A stretch of DNA of 17,345 nucleotides from Flectobacillus sp. Lineage in GTDB: Bacteria; Bacteroidota; Bacteroidia; Cytophagales; Spirosomataceae. Positions within the stretch are counted from its first letter, which is position 1, and every line of letters starts with the position of its first letter. The position numbers and the translations under genes were made by a program. Under the pieces are notes generated by a model, which did no database searches, was not told the origin of the DNA, and saw nothing but the letters and a program-made list of their open reading frames with translations. The stretch spans positions 1 through 17,345 of the forward strand of contig JARXAV010000156.1 in NCBI GenBank assembly GCA_029865665.1. The letters are read 5' to 3'. This document shows, in pieces, positions 1 through 11,200 of this stretch.

Positions 1-3000
1 GTCAAGTTGGCACTTTGTCCCGAATTAATCGTTTGACTTCCACTCAAGGTGGCAGTGGCTTTTGCCCTAATAACTAGGTTTACTCCATTATCACTACCTG
101 TAATAACAGGACTAGATGAAATTACTCGAATCCTATACCCACTTCCAGCAGTTGCGTTGGCTGGTATTGTTGCTGTAATCGTCCCTGTTGTAGCAGCAGA
201 GGGAAGAGTACCGATGTTCACTGGAGATGCAAAACTACCTAAAGCATTAGATAATTGAGCGGTGAAGGTATTTCCACCACTCACCGTACCTGTTACACTA
301 TAGCCCACATTCACACTTGAACCAACACAAAACGGAGAACCTGAAATTGTAGCAGTTGTTAAAGTTTGAGGGGTAACAGTAACCGTAGCAGTATTATTAG
401 TCAATACTTTTACTCCTCCACAAGCATTATATGCACTATCAAGTGTGTAAGTTTTCGTACTTAAAGGACTTACAATAATCGTTTTGGGTGAGTTAATAAT
501 ATTAGCATATTTTTGATTATTTATTAATACAGCATAAGGTGATGCACCTGTTAAATTAACAACCAATTCTGCTGATTGACCCGCAATTATTGTTTGTGTG
601 CCACTAAGTGTTGCTGTGGGTGGATTTCCTCTCCAAACAACTTTCAAAGAATCAGATTCATTACTTGTTATCTGATTTACGGTACAATTGGCAGTAAATC
701 CAGCGTTTTCAGTTATATTCACAGTTATTACATTACCTGTTTGTCCATTTGACCAAGTTACAAGTCCAGCACAGTTAGTCGCAGTTAGTTGCACTGCTTG
801 ACCAGTACACGCTGTATCTTTACTTGATATAAGTATTGGTGGAGAAATTCCTAAGAAAATACTTTTATTAGATGAAAACTTTGAAGCTTCTCGATTGCCA
901 ACCGAATCAGTAGCAATTGTATAGAATTTATAGGTTGAATTAGGGTTTCCTTTAAAATCAAAAGTAGTTCCTTTTAATTTCGATTGATTTAATAAAAACT
1001 CTCCATCATCTTGGGAGACATACAGGTCATAGAAATCCACTCCGACACCATTGGCATCATCTTGTCCACTAAATGTTACTCTTGCAGTATTACCACCAAT
1101 GGCATAGACCGTATCCACTTTACTGCTTGGTGCAACAGCATCAATAATATTTACCCAAGTATTGGTCTTAATAGATTCTTCGGTATCAAAAATAATTTGT
1201 GCCTGAGCAGTTACAGAATCTCTGGTTTGAGCTAAAGATGAAGGTATAATCGTAAAAGTTACATACCCTTCCCCATTATGTGTGAGAGTATCATTCACTG
1301 GTAGAAAACCACTGTTTGCAGGTAAAGTCGAAGTTAGACCAGTAGCTGGGTCAATACTTTGGAAAATCCAGAAAGCTCGTCTATTGGCAATATCCAAACC
1401 TGCGGTAACATCTACATATAAGCCTAAACTATCTCGCAAATCTAATCTACTAGTATAGATACTGGTGTTTTGTGGTACAGTAAAGTTGAAACTACCAAAA
1501 CCAAAATCACTGATTCTTAATGAAGAAGGATTTAATTTTGGGTGAATTGGTAAATACACTGTTACATTTTGAGCAGGAGCAGTTGCAAATTCCGGATCGT
1601 TCTCAAATAATATTTTATATGGTAGAGTTTGTTTAACCGATACCCACTTTAAACTATCTATTCCCAATGGACCAATTACTTCATTTGGGTCAACTGGTGC
1701 AATAATTGGTATTTTAAAGGGGTCTTCACTTGGTGAGTTTGGCATTGGGTCTTTTGAGCCTGGGGGAGAAGGTGGATCGCATTCTGGAAACAGAAATCCG
1801 CCTCCAAATTTAAAGGGAAATGAAATACCTGCTGGTATTCCTTTGCCAATTAACCATCCTACTCCTCCTCCTATTACGTTATTTGGTAAATTGATTTTTC
1901 CAATTATTCCATCTTTTATGCTATTAACAACACCAGAAATACGGGGAAGTCCTAATAAATAGGCTCCTGCTCCACCTAATATTCCCGCCTGAATAAAATC
2001 ATTTGAACAAAATGATTGTCTATCGCCGAAAACCTTTTCATAACTCTGTTTTAAAGCCTCAATACCTACACCTGTCAAAGCTCCTCTACCAATCACCACT
2101 AAAATTGGTAATATCGGAAAAAAACCTTTTGAATCAATAAAGTTTACTGGATTAGAATTAACATAATTATATTTATTAAAAAGCAAAGACTCCATTAGAC
2201 TAGGAATAAACGTATCCTTGTTGTTGAATCTGGCAATCTTTGAATTATAAAACCTATTCCTCAAATCATGAAGGTCAATAGATTCATCATAAAAACTTCC
2301 TGTAAATTGAATGTCATTGTCAACAGCTTGGTTTGAAAATTGTAAATTACCATAAATGTCATAATAATATTCATTTAAATTGTTTTGATTGGAATCGGTT
2401 AATTCCGAAATACTGTTAAGACCATCTTTATGATAAAATTTTGAATTATTATTTACATCCAAGCTTAACCATGAATCAATACCTATTGCTGAAGTAAAGT
2501 GCTCTTGTGTCAAATTGCCGTTACTCATCTTTGCTAAAATATTATCACCATCAAATATAATTTTAGATATTTGGGCTAAAGTATCTATTCTCACTACCTT
2601 GTTCCCAAATGAATCATATTTAAATTGTACCTTCTTTTGATATGGCAGTATTACTTCTATCAGTCTATTTTCAGCATCATATTTATAAGTTTTGGGTTGA
2701 GAACCAGTTTGTTCTATGGTATTCCCATTTGTATCAAAAGCAAATCCTTTATTTCCTGCTGTTTGTATCTGGTCAGCAGCGTTGTAGGTGTAATTGGTTG
2801 TAACTCCATTTTTGCTTCGAACAGTACGGTTGCCTGTACCATCAAATGAGAAATTTTCGGTACTGCCATCAGGATATGTTACACTTGTTAAACGGTAAGA
2901 ACCGTCATAATTATAAGTATTTAATCCTCTCTTATCGGTTAGGGTTTTACGATTGCCAAATTGGTCAAATGTGTAATAAAAGAAAGATATTTTTTCAGTA

Positions 3001-5189
3001 TTGTTTTTCCAGTTTATCAAACTATCCATTCTACCTGCCAAGTCATAGTGATAGGTGGTAAATGTACCATTTCCATTTATTTGCTTTTTCATTCTGCCCC
3101 CAGCATCATATTCAAAAGATGTGGTAAGATTAGATGGGTTAGTAAGATTGATTAAGCGATTATTGCTGTCGTAATTGTAAGTTGTCAAACCTCCATCATG
3201 GTCAGTCATTGTTTTTCGGTTGCCTGCAGCATCATAAGTATAACTCAAAGATTTATTCCATGTGAGAATATTTTTTTTCAATAAACGATTCAAATCATCA
3301 TACTCAAATGTATAGGCAATATCATTATTGAATGCACTGACTATATTTCCTTCTTCATCGTAAGCGAACTTATCCGTATTGCCAGTAAAACTCTTTTCAA
3401 TAAGTCTATTCAGTAAATCATATTTGTAGTTTACTACATTGTTATTAGGGTCAAGCCTTTGAATTAGATTACCATTTAAGTCATAATTATAGGCTGTTGC
3501 GTTGCCCAAAGGGTCAGTTTCTTTTTTTAATCTTTTCTTTTTATCGTATTCATAGGTGGTACTATGGCCGTTGGCGTCCGTCATTTTTGTTAGATTTCCC
3601 TGCCCATCGTATGAATAATGCCAAGTACCTACCGGTAGTTTAACACTTATTAGCCTGTTAAGGGCATCATAAAAGTATTCTTTTAAATTGCCAACAGGGT
3701 CTGTTTCTTTTATTAGATTTCCTACGGCATCATAATCGTAGGCTATTGTATTTCCAGCTTTATCTTTTACTGTTTTTACCCTATTGAGTTCGTCATAGGT
3801 CATTTCAGTTGTGTTTCCGTTGGGGTCGGTAATTTTGCCAACATTACAACAGCTACCATTATACTCTAATTGAACAGTTCCTGTAGGATACTGGATTGAA
3901 GAAAGGTCACCATTTGTATTGTACTGATAATTAGTAGTGTTGTTATTGGCATCCTTATGAGACAATACTTTACCATCAGCATCATAAGTATAGGTCTCGG
4001 TTGTATTATTGGGTTTAGTTATAGTGGTTAGGTTTCCTTTATTGTCATAGGTTAAAGTAGTTAAAGCTCCTTTTTTGTTTCTGTATGTAAGCGGCTTATT
4101 ATATATATTCTCAAACGTGAATTGGGATATATTACCTAAGGGGTCGATTTCTTTAGTCAAATTGCCGTTTGCATCATATTCAAAGTGAGTAACAGCCCCT
4201 TGTAAATCTGTCCACTGTACTAAATTGCTATTTTCATCATATTTGAGTTCCAAACGATTTCCTTCCGGGTCGGTGAAAGCCGCAAGACGTTGATTTTCAT
4301 CAAAAATATAGCCATTGACCACATTTCCAACGTCTGACTTTTGAGTTACAAATGTCTTATGAGGGTTTGTTAGATATGAAAAGCGTTGCTCAGAATTACA
4401 AGATGTAATTTGTCGGACTTTTCCTCCATTGTCATAATAGGATATTACAATTGGATTATTATTTTGGTCTGAAACCTGAGTGAGTCGATGGTTTTTGTAT
4501 GAAAAGTTTTTTCTTCCTCCCAAAGCATCAACAACTGTTACTAAATCTTTGGCGTTATTGTATAGGTAAGTATATTTTTTGGCTATATCTGATTCATCTT
4601 TTGCTTCTTTCAACAGTCCATTTTGCCAAGTTAGTAACAAACTTCTTCCCGATGAATTAACTATTCTGGTTGGAATCGCTCCAGTATATTCGATATTTAC
4701 ATAATTATTGTTTTTGTCTTCAATACGAGTAACTTTTTTATGTGAAGGGTCTGCGAATATGTGTTTTGTTCCATCCTTTGACTTTAGTATTAATTGGTTT
4801 CCCGTTTTAGTAAGAACATCAAAAATACCAAGAGGCGATTTGTATGACCCATTTCGAAACAAATAAACATCTTTATTTGTATCCGCATGGTAAATGATTA
4901 TGGAATCAGCCACCTCACGATAGTAAATATTGTAATAAAATGACCAGCCATGTCCGTATCCATAATTAAGGGTATCAACTGCTGCATTGTAATAAAATGA
5001 TTGATAGATTCTAAAACCTGTACCACGAAGGCTTTGCTCATTTCTTTGAAAAAAAAGATTTCCCGTATAAGTATTCACCGCCATACCTTGTGGAGCAGGT
5101 ATATTGGGAACAATTGTCTTTTGAGCTTGTAATTTTGTTGACAAGCTAACAATCAGAAGTATTATATATATGTATTTATAGTTATTCAT
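1..5189 (-). CDS. RHS/YD-repeat surface protein with Ig-like tail, C-terminus beyond window
   Basis: A single frame stays open from an ATG at 5187-5189 to the window edge (codons end at position 3), giving at least 1729 residues. I read it through by translation and saw no stop. A signal peptide covers about residues 1-23 (hydrophobic YIYIILLIVSL, then KLQAQ), so the product is exported. Residues about 24-290 resemble the N-terminal DUF6531-like entry domain of RHS proteins (IPAPQGMAVNTYTGNLFF). About 20 YD repeats follow at residues 294-967 (EYDANGNLTKEIDPLGN, TYDELNRV), with a CC motif near residue 447. The usual core end is degenerate (DLRNRFYNSKIARF, then YVNSNPVNFIDSKG near 1007-1021). 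A glycine-rich hydrophobic stretch follows, then VDPNEVIGP at 1166-1174 opening a beta-rich domain, an Fn3-like domain (about 1350-1440) and Ig-like domains from about 1447. YD repeats normally form a beta-barrel shell enclosing cargo. No toxin domain is visible. The gene starts 12 bp after its upstream neighbour, implying co-transcription. RHS identity is sure; function is not. Confidence 0.93.
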   Translation of the reverse strand, partial: MNNYKYIYIILLIVSLSTKLQAQKTIVPNIPAPQGMAVNTYTGNLFFQRNEQSLRGTGFRIYQSFYYNAAVDTLNYGYGHGWSFYYNIYYREVADSIIIYHADTNKDVYLFRNGSYKSPLGIFDVLTKTGNQLILKSKDGTKHIFADPSHKKVTRIEDKNNNYVNIEYTGAIPTRIVNSSGRSLLLTWQNGLLKEAKDESDIAKKYTYLYNNAKDLVTVVDALGGRKNFSYKNHRLTQVSDQNNNPIVISYYDNGGKVRQITSCNSEQRFSYLTNPHKTFVTQKSDVGNVVNGYIFDENQRLAAFTDPEGNRLELKYDENSNLVQWTDLQGAVTHFEYDANGNLTKEIDPLGNISQFTFENIYNKPLTYRNKKGALTTLTYDNKGNLTTITKPNNTTETYTYDADGKVLSHKDANNNTTNYQYNTNGDLSSIQYPTGTVQLEYNGSCCNVGKITDPNGNTTEMTYDELNRVKTVKDKAGNTIAYDYDAVGNLIKETDPVGNLKEYFYDALNRLISVKLPVGTWHYSYDGQGNLTKMTDANGHSTTYEYDKKKRLKKETDPLGNATAYNYDLNGNLIQRLDPNNNVVNYKYDLLNRLIEKSFTGNTDKFAYDEEGNIVSAFNNDIAYTFEYDDLNRLLKKNILTWNKSLSYTYDAAGNRKTMTDHDGGLTTYNYDSNNRLINLTNPSNLTTSFEYDAGGRMKKQINGNGTFTTYHYDLAGRMDSLINWKNNTEKISFFYYTFDQFGNRKTLTDKRGLNTYNYDGSYRLTSVTYPDGSTENFSFDGTGNRTVRSKNGVTTNYTYNAADQIQTAGNKGFAFDTNGNTIEQTGSQPKTYKYDAENRLIEVILPYQKKVQFKYDSFGNKVVRIDTLAQISKIIFDGDNILAKMSNGNLTQEHFTSAIGIDSWLSLDVNNNSKFYHKDGLNSISELTDSNQNNLNEYYYDIYGNLQFSNQAVDNDIQFTGSFYDESIDLHDLRNRFYNSKIARFNNKDTFIPSLMESLLFNKYNYVNSNPVNFIDSKGFFPILPILVVIGRGALTGVGIEALKQSYEKVFGDRQSFCSNDFIQAGILGGAGAYLLGLPRISGVVNSIKDGIIGKINLPNNVIGGGVGWLIGKGIPAGISFPFKFGGGFLFPECDPPSPPGSKDPMPNSPSEDPFKIPIIAPVDPNEVIGPLGIDSLKWVSVKQTLPYKILFENDPEFATAPAQNVTVYLPIHPKLNPSSLRISDFGFGSFNFTVPQNTSIYTSRLDLRDSLGLYVDVTAGLDIANRRAFWIFQSIDPATGLTSTLPANSGFLPVNDTLTHNGEGYVTFTIIPSSLAQTRDSVTAQAQIIFDTEESIKTNTWVNIIDAVAPSSKVDTVYAIGGNTARVTFSGQDDANGVGVDFYDLYVSQDDGEFLLNQSKLKGTTFDFKGNPNSTYKFYTIATDSVGNREASKFSSNKSIFLGISPPILISSKDTACTGQAVQLTATNCAGLVTWSNGQTGNVITVNITENAGFTANCTVNQITSNESDSLKVVWRGNPPTATLSGTQTIIAGQSAELVVNLTGASPYAVLINNQKYANIINSPKTIIVSPLSTKTYTLDSAYNACGGVKVLTNNTATVTVTPQTLTTATISGSPFCVGSSVNVGYSVTGTVSGGNTFTAQLSNALGSFASPVNIGTLPSAATTGTITATIPANATAGSGYRIRVISSSPVITGSDNGVNLVIRAKATATLSGSQTINSGQSANL
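2290..4310 (-). repeat. YD (RHS) repeat array
   Basis: About twenty protein-level repeats of the form Y-(D/N)-x-x-(G/N)-(N/R)-(L/R), spaced 20 to 35 residues apart, run across residues about 294-967 of the RHS protein. Clear examples are YDANGNLTKEIDPLGN, YDAVGNLIKETDPVGN and YDLAGRMDSL. In solved RHS and Tc toxin structures such repeats build a spiral beta-barrel shell. The array ends in a weak version of the usual core-closing motif. Confidence 0.9.
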
Positions 5190-5201
5190 ATCTTAAAAAT
5201 T

Positions 5202-8200
5202 TTACTTCGTTATGATGAAAGATAATGGAGCTGTTGCTTTGCTGTAAATATTAATGAAGCCTGAAGCCCCGGCACGAAGTATATCAGGAGGTCCATCACT
5301 TTCTTTAAATTCCAAAATCAATTCTTGTAAATCTTTGGCAAAATCAGGCAAAAAATTGATTGGAGCTTTTTCCAGACTCAAAATCATTCTTGTTTGCACT
5401 GGAATATCAACATTCCCATTATTGGCATAAGCGACTGTTATTTTCACTAATTGATTTCTTCTTACAGATTCTGGGTGAACTACATCTAACTGAATATTAT
5501 CATCAAAACCAATATTTTGAATTGAACAACTAAATAAATTAGACCCTCCATCCACTCCACCAGGAGAACCGCTTATCACCTCAAAACCATCCACTAATTG
5601 TGTGGTGCTATTATTTGATTTTTGAAGCGATACAGTATATAAGCCAACTGGTGCATTGTTTAGGTTGAAAGTAGCATATAACTTCGACTGGTCAACATAA
5701 TATACACTTGTAGCGGTGTAAACATTACTTTGTTTGGAAAGTCGAATAACCATTCCTTTCTCAAACTTTGCTCCTTCAATTTTTACCGTAACCGAACCAG
5801 TATTTCCACCTTTATTTGCATTTATTGAAGTTATACTGAATGGGATAATCTTGGCAAATAGGGTAACTTGCTGCTTTGTTTGAGAAGGATGATTACCCAA
5901 ACTTGTCAAGTAATAAACTCCTGCTGATAAAGTAGGAACGATTATCTCTTGATTTGCTTTGAATGGAATTGTAGAAGAATACTCGTATTTATTCGCATCT
6001 GGTACTTTATTCAAACTCAGAAACATCCGATTTGTAGCACTCAAGGCAGAATCTCCTTTTAGTGAAATAGACAACGTTTCATTAACTAAGTTTTGAGGAA
6101 TTGTAAGCTGATAGTATAGAGGTGAATTGTTTGATAAAGTATCAGACGTTAGACTTCCAATTGGTAGCTCCTTAACCCTAACTTTTAATTTACCTACTGC
6201 AATAGTTTGATTATTTTCCTCATTTATTTCAGTGATACTGTTTAGAATGTCTGACTTTACAATCACATAATATTCACCGACAGTAATATTCGATAAAGTT
6301 TTAGTTAGGCTATTATTGTCAGTTGCTTGATTAGGCAAAAAGATGCTTTTATCTAAAATACCAAATAATACATCGGTGGCGTCTATTAATGAATCTTTAG
6401 AGAAATAAACCGCATCTCTTTTAAAACCATTTGCTGTATTTGAACCAATGTTTTTTACATTCCAGCTAATCGTGGTATTAGTACCGGCATACTGTTCTAC
6501 AACGGGTACGTTAATATCACTTACTTTCAAATCACTTGGTTGTTGAACATTGATAAGAATATTTGCAAATGCAAGGTTATTCCCTTCATTATTTCGCTCA
6601 AAAACGTTATCTCCACCATCTGTTTTTAGGATAAGTACATAGTTGCCAGATATTCCGCTTGGCAAGAATATTTGACTATTACTTACAGAATAGGTAGCAT
6701 TGGCTACAAGTGACCCTGAACGTGGTATTGTTCCAATCAATTGGTCATTACCATTTCCAAGAATCACATCTGTGGATAAATATACTTGTTCCACCCAACC
6801 ATCAGTTGGAGTTGTTCCCGTACCTTGATTTTTAATAGTAAAAGAAACATTAACTGGTTGGGCTGCAACGCCTTGTGCAACAGAAGTAGTAAATACTGTC
6901 GGTACTAAGTCAGCAGGTGGTGGAATCGTTATGACGACAGCTTGTCCGCCACCACCTGTGCTTAATGCCAGAGTATTATTTCCACGTGCGGCATCATTAT
7001 TTTGGTTGTCTTTATCTGTATTAACCAATAGGTAGAGCGTTCCAGATGCGGTTTGAGGAATATTTACAGTGGCAGTTCGTGTATAGCTTGCTCCCGCTGC
7101 TAAAGAACCATTAATATTTACAGTTGCCAAAAGTTCAGCATTAGCATTCAATACAGAACTATTACTTAGATAAATGGCATCTTTCCAGACAGTGGCGGAA
7201 GTTGCCACCGTACTATTATTTCTAACAGACCATTCGATATTAACAGACTGTCCAGCAGTTACTGTACTACTTAATATCCGTCCACCGCTGACTGACAAAT
7301 CAATTGGCATAGGTGGAGCTACCACGATTACTTTTAGTTGTGTTCCAGAAGTTGCAATTTTTGCATTATTATTTTCCCCAGTATTTTCAAAAACTGTGTT
7401 GTTTATATCCGTTTTAACAATCACATAGTAGGTGCCTTCTGGAAGCGAGGGAATTCCGAAAGCAGCACTTTGGGTAATAGTTTGATTGGAAGCAATACTT
7501 CTATTCTGAGCCACTGAGCCTATGAAAGTAAGATTAGTTTCGTTTACATTATTCGTGGGAGATAAATAAACATTATCCGTCCAGCTTTTATTGATAATAT
7601 TGCCTAAACCAGCGTTTTTGAGAGAATATTGTATTTTTATAGTTGTCCCAACAGTGTCAATCGAAGGAGCAGCAATTGTACTTACTTGCAAATCTGCCCA
7701 AGGTGCAAGGCTTATCGTAATCGGTCTTACTTCAATATTATTATTTTCGAGCTTTTCATAAATATTATTGTCAGCATCTGAAACGAGTATTAAATAATAA
7801 GTACCAGAAATTCCAGTAGGTAGCGTTATTGAAATTTGCTTATTATACTCTGCTCCTTTTCCAAGTAGCTGGTTTAGTTGTGTACTTCCAAGTAAAAGGT
7901 CTGTTGGTTCAAAAGTATTATTACTTGATAGATAAACCTTATCATTCCAAGTATTATTAATTAAGTTTCCACGACTATCGTTTTTAACTTTCCATTGTAC
8001 CACAATACTTTGTTCAGATTGTGCAGTGGCTGGAACATTAAATAAAGTTGGTCTCAAATCAGTGTTTATGACTCGTATTACAGAGGATGCTGGTGAGATA
8101 TTATTAGTTTCATCAGGATTTTCGTAGATACCATCATAAGCATCTGTCTTTACAAAAAAATAATAATTACCCTCTTGAAGTGTCGAAGGAATATTGACAG

Positions 8201-11200
8201 ATTGCTGACCCACAGTACTACTAAGTGAATTTATTGCAGTATTTCGAGTAATTGACCCAACCATTGGGTCTGTGTTTAAATTAAAAATCGCATCGTTCGA
8301 AATATAAATATTCTCCTGCCATGATGGTAGAGCAGTAATTGCACCATTATTAGTTGTATTCCATTGAATTGTGATTAGTTGATTATTTGAAATACTGTCA
8401 GCGGTAAAAGTAACTGAGCCTACTGTTAAATCAGGCGTTGGTTTTTGAATTACATTAACAGGTAAACTCGTACCAATATTATTATTTTCTTTATTGTATT
8501 CAAAAATATTATTAAACACATCCGTAAATACATGTATATAATATGTGCCACTAATACGGGCAGGAAGTTTTGTTTTAGCTCTAACTGAGTATTCAGCACT
8601 TGTTGATAAATTCAAGATATTACTATGAGAATAAAGTAATGTAGCCGTATTAGTATTTAAAACTTCGTTCTGACTTAAATAAACATAATCAATCCAGTTA
8701 TTTTTTGTCGTAGGGCCAGAACCAAAATTCTTTACTTTATAAGTTACAGTTAAGGAATCTTCTGAAAATAGATTTTGTGAAGAGACTAAAACAGGAGCTA
8801 CCACCTGCAAGTCTGGAGGTGGTGCAAGCGTAATGGCTATGTTATTGCTAATTCTTTCATTATTTGTAGAATTGCTTTCAATAAGTGAATTAGAATAATT
8901 TGTTTTTGTAACCACCTTATAATTTCCTTGAACACCCTGAGGAATTCTAAATGTAAAACTAGCTGTTTCGTAAGATTCGTTAGCGTTCAATGCTCTTAAA
9001 TTGGAGAAACTTCCTACATAAAAATTATCTACTTGATCAGTAAGATAAACCACATCTTGCCAGCCTACAGAGCCTGTACTTCCTGTACCAACATTTCTAA
9101 TTTTAAAACGAATACTAATATCCGTTTCAGAAGTAGCCGTTGGAGGCACAGTAATATCTTGCACCTCAAGGTCTGGTAATTGACGTGTAGTAAATGTTTG
9201 TAACACACTTGTCGCTTGACAGCTCACTCGTTTTGCAACAACCTTCCAATTATACTGGGTACCATAAGACAAGGTTCCGTAAGGTAACGAATAATTGATT
9301 TGATTTACTCCAGTTGCTAATGGCGTTGTTGGTACAGGTTCAGTAGCTTTCCAAACATATAAATCATAGCCTGTAGCATTTGCTACAGCAGACCATGATA
9401 AGCTAAGAGCAATGTCATGGCCAACAGAACCATTGGTAGGAATAAGGCTTGTTGGAGCAGTTATATTGGGTAAATTATCAATACGAACTTTGGTCGTATC
9501 GTTTGTTTTTAAGGAATCGTTTGAAAGTTTTGTGTAAGCAGTTATGTTGTAATTGCCAACTGTTGAAAGATTTGCCTTTGTTGTAAAGGTATAATCAAAA
9601 GTTCTACCTGGAAGAAGGCTTGCTCCCGAAACTGTTTCATTGACGACGGATCCATTATTAACTTTATAAGAGACAGGAAAACTACTTACACTCACGTTTC
9701 CGTAGTTACTTACTCTTACCGTAATATCTGCTGTATTTGTCAAATTACAGTCTGTTATTGGTGAAAGAACTGTACTGATACCAATGTCCAACACTTGACC
9801 ATTTTGTGGCTGTGTTCGAATAGGCTTAAACTTCACCTTATCAGATACTCGGTTTCCTAAACCCGAGGTATTAAGCGTTGGATGATACGGGCCTGAAGGG
9901 GTACCCCAATAACAGTTACGAGCATCAACTGTATCTGCCGATGCCCCACTAGTATTATTGATACCATAGTCAGTATTTCCGTAAATATTGCAGTTGTTGA
10001 AAGTCGGCCTCCCATTGTCAACTTGTATCCCGATTCTGTTATTATAAAAATTACTTCCTGAAAAAATTGGGGCATTACCACCTTGATATCTTATTCCAAG
10101 ATAACAATTTGAAAATGTGAGATTTGATGATGAGAAATTTGAAGTGGCAATATCTAATGCTGGGTATCCAGCATTTCCACCTAATTTATCAAAAGAAACA
10201 TAACTTAAAATGGAACCCGTACTTGAAGCTGCTAAACTTATGTTTCCATTATAAAATCCAATTTGATTTCTATAAAATTGGATTGGAGATAATTCAGTAC
10301 CCATTGCTCTTAGTGTGCCAGAAATATCTAACGATGGATTTGAAGAGCCAAACTCAATTGTTGTGCCTGCTTCAATCGTTAATGTATAGGTTTGGGGGAC
10401 TGTTACACTACTGTTAATAAGGTAAAATGAGTTTATTCCTGGGTATGGTAATGTTGAATTAGTAGAAATATAACCTCCATTGATTGTTATTTTTGCATTT
10501 TTGTTATTTGAAATTGTTGCACAATTCTCTACAAAAGCACTTATATCTTGGGGGTTATTGACAAAATTATTGTTGGCTATAGTTGGCGAAATACTATTAT
10601 TTGCAATTCTTATTGCCATTCCCTCCGAATTTCTGACAATACTATTACTAATGGATACCCCACTTGTGTTTATGTAGATTGCTCCATTATTATTGTTACC
10701 TTGAATATCTCCCCATTTGTCTATTGATACATACTCTAAGATGGAATTGATGCTACCGCCATTAAAACTGATTGACCCTCCATGAGAGTAACTAGGGCTA
10801 GCCGTCAAATCAGCAAAGCCCCTTAGTTTGATTGAATCTGTGGATAAGCCTTTGGCTATCAAAGTCCCACTGATGGAAAAGCTATCATAAATACTATAAG
10901 ACCTTAACTCTACACCAGGTTTTACCTCTAAGGTATCTCCTACACTTATGGTGATTCCTACCCCTTCCATCTTAAAATAAGAATTTACTCCTTGCTTCTG
11001 TAAGATGCCATCTTGCTTCGAAGAACCACCAATTAATAATATTTTAGCATTAATATTACCTACAACATTCTTCGTAGTATGGATATATACACCTAAATCA
11101 CTTGGATTATTCTCAAAACTATTGGCTGATACTAGCGGTGAAATAGCACTATTCTCAAATTTAATCCCAATACCTTCACTATTACTTATTTTACACTTGG

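Noticed and set aside
1..5189. RHS gene considered a pseudogene because no stop was found
   Set aside because: The frame is open and domain-coherent to the window edge, so it is truncated by the window rather than broken.
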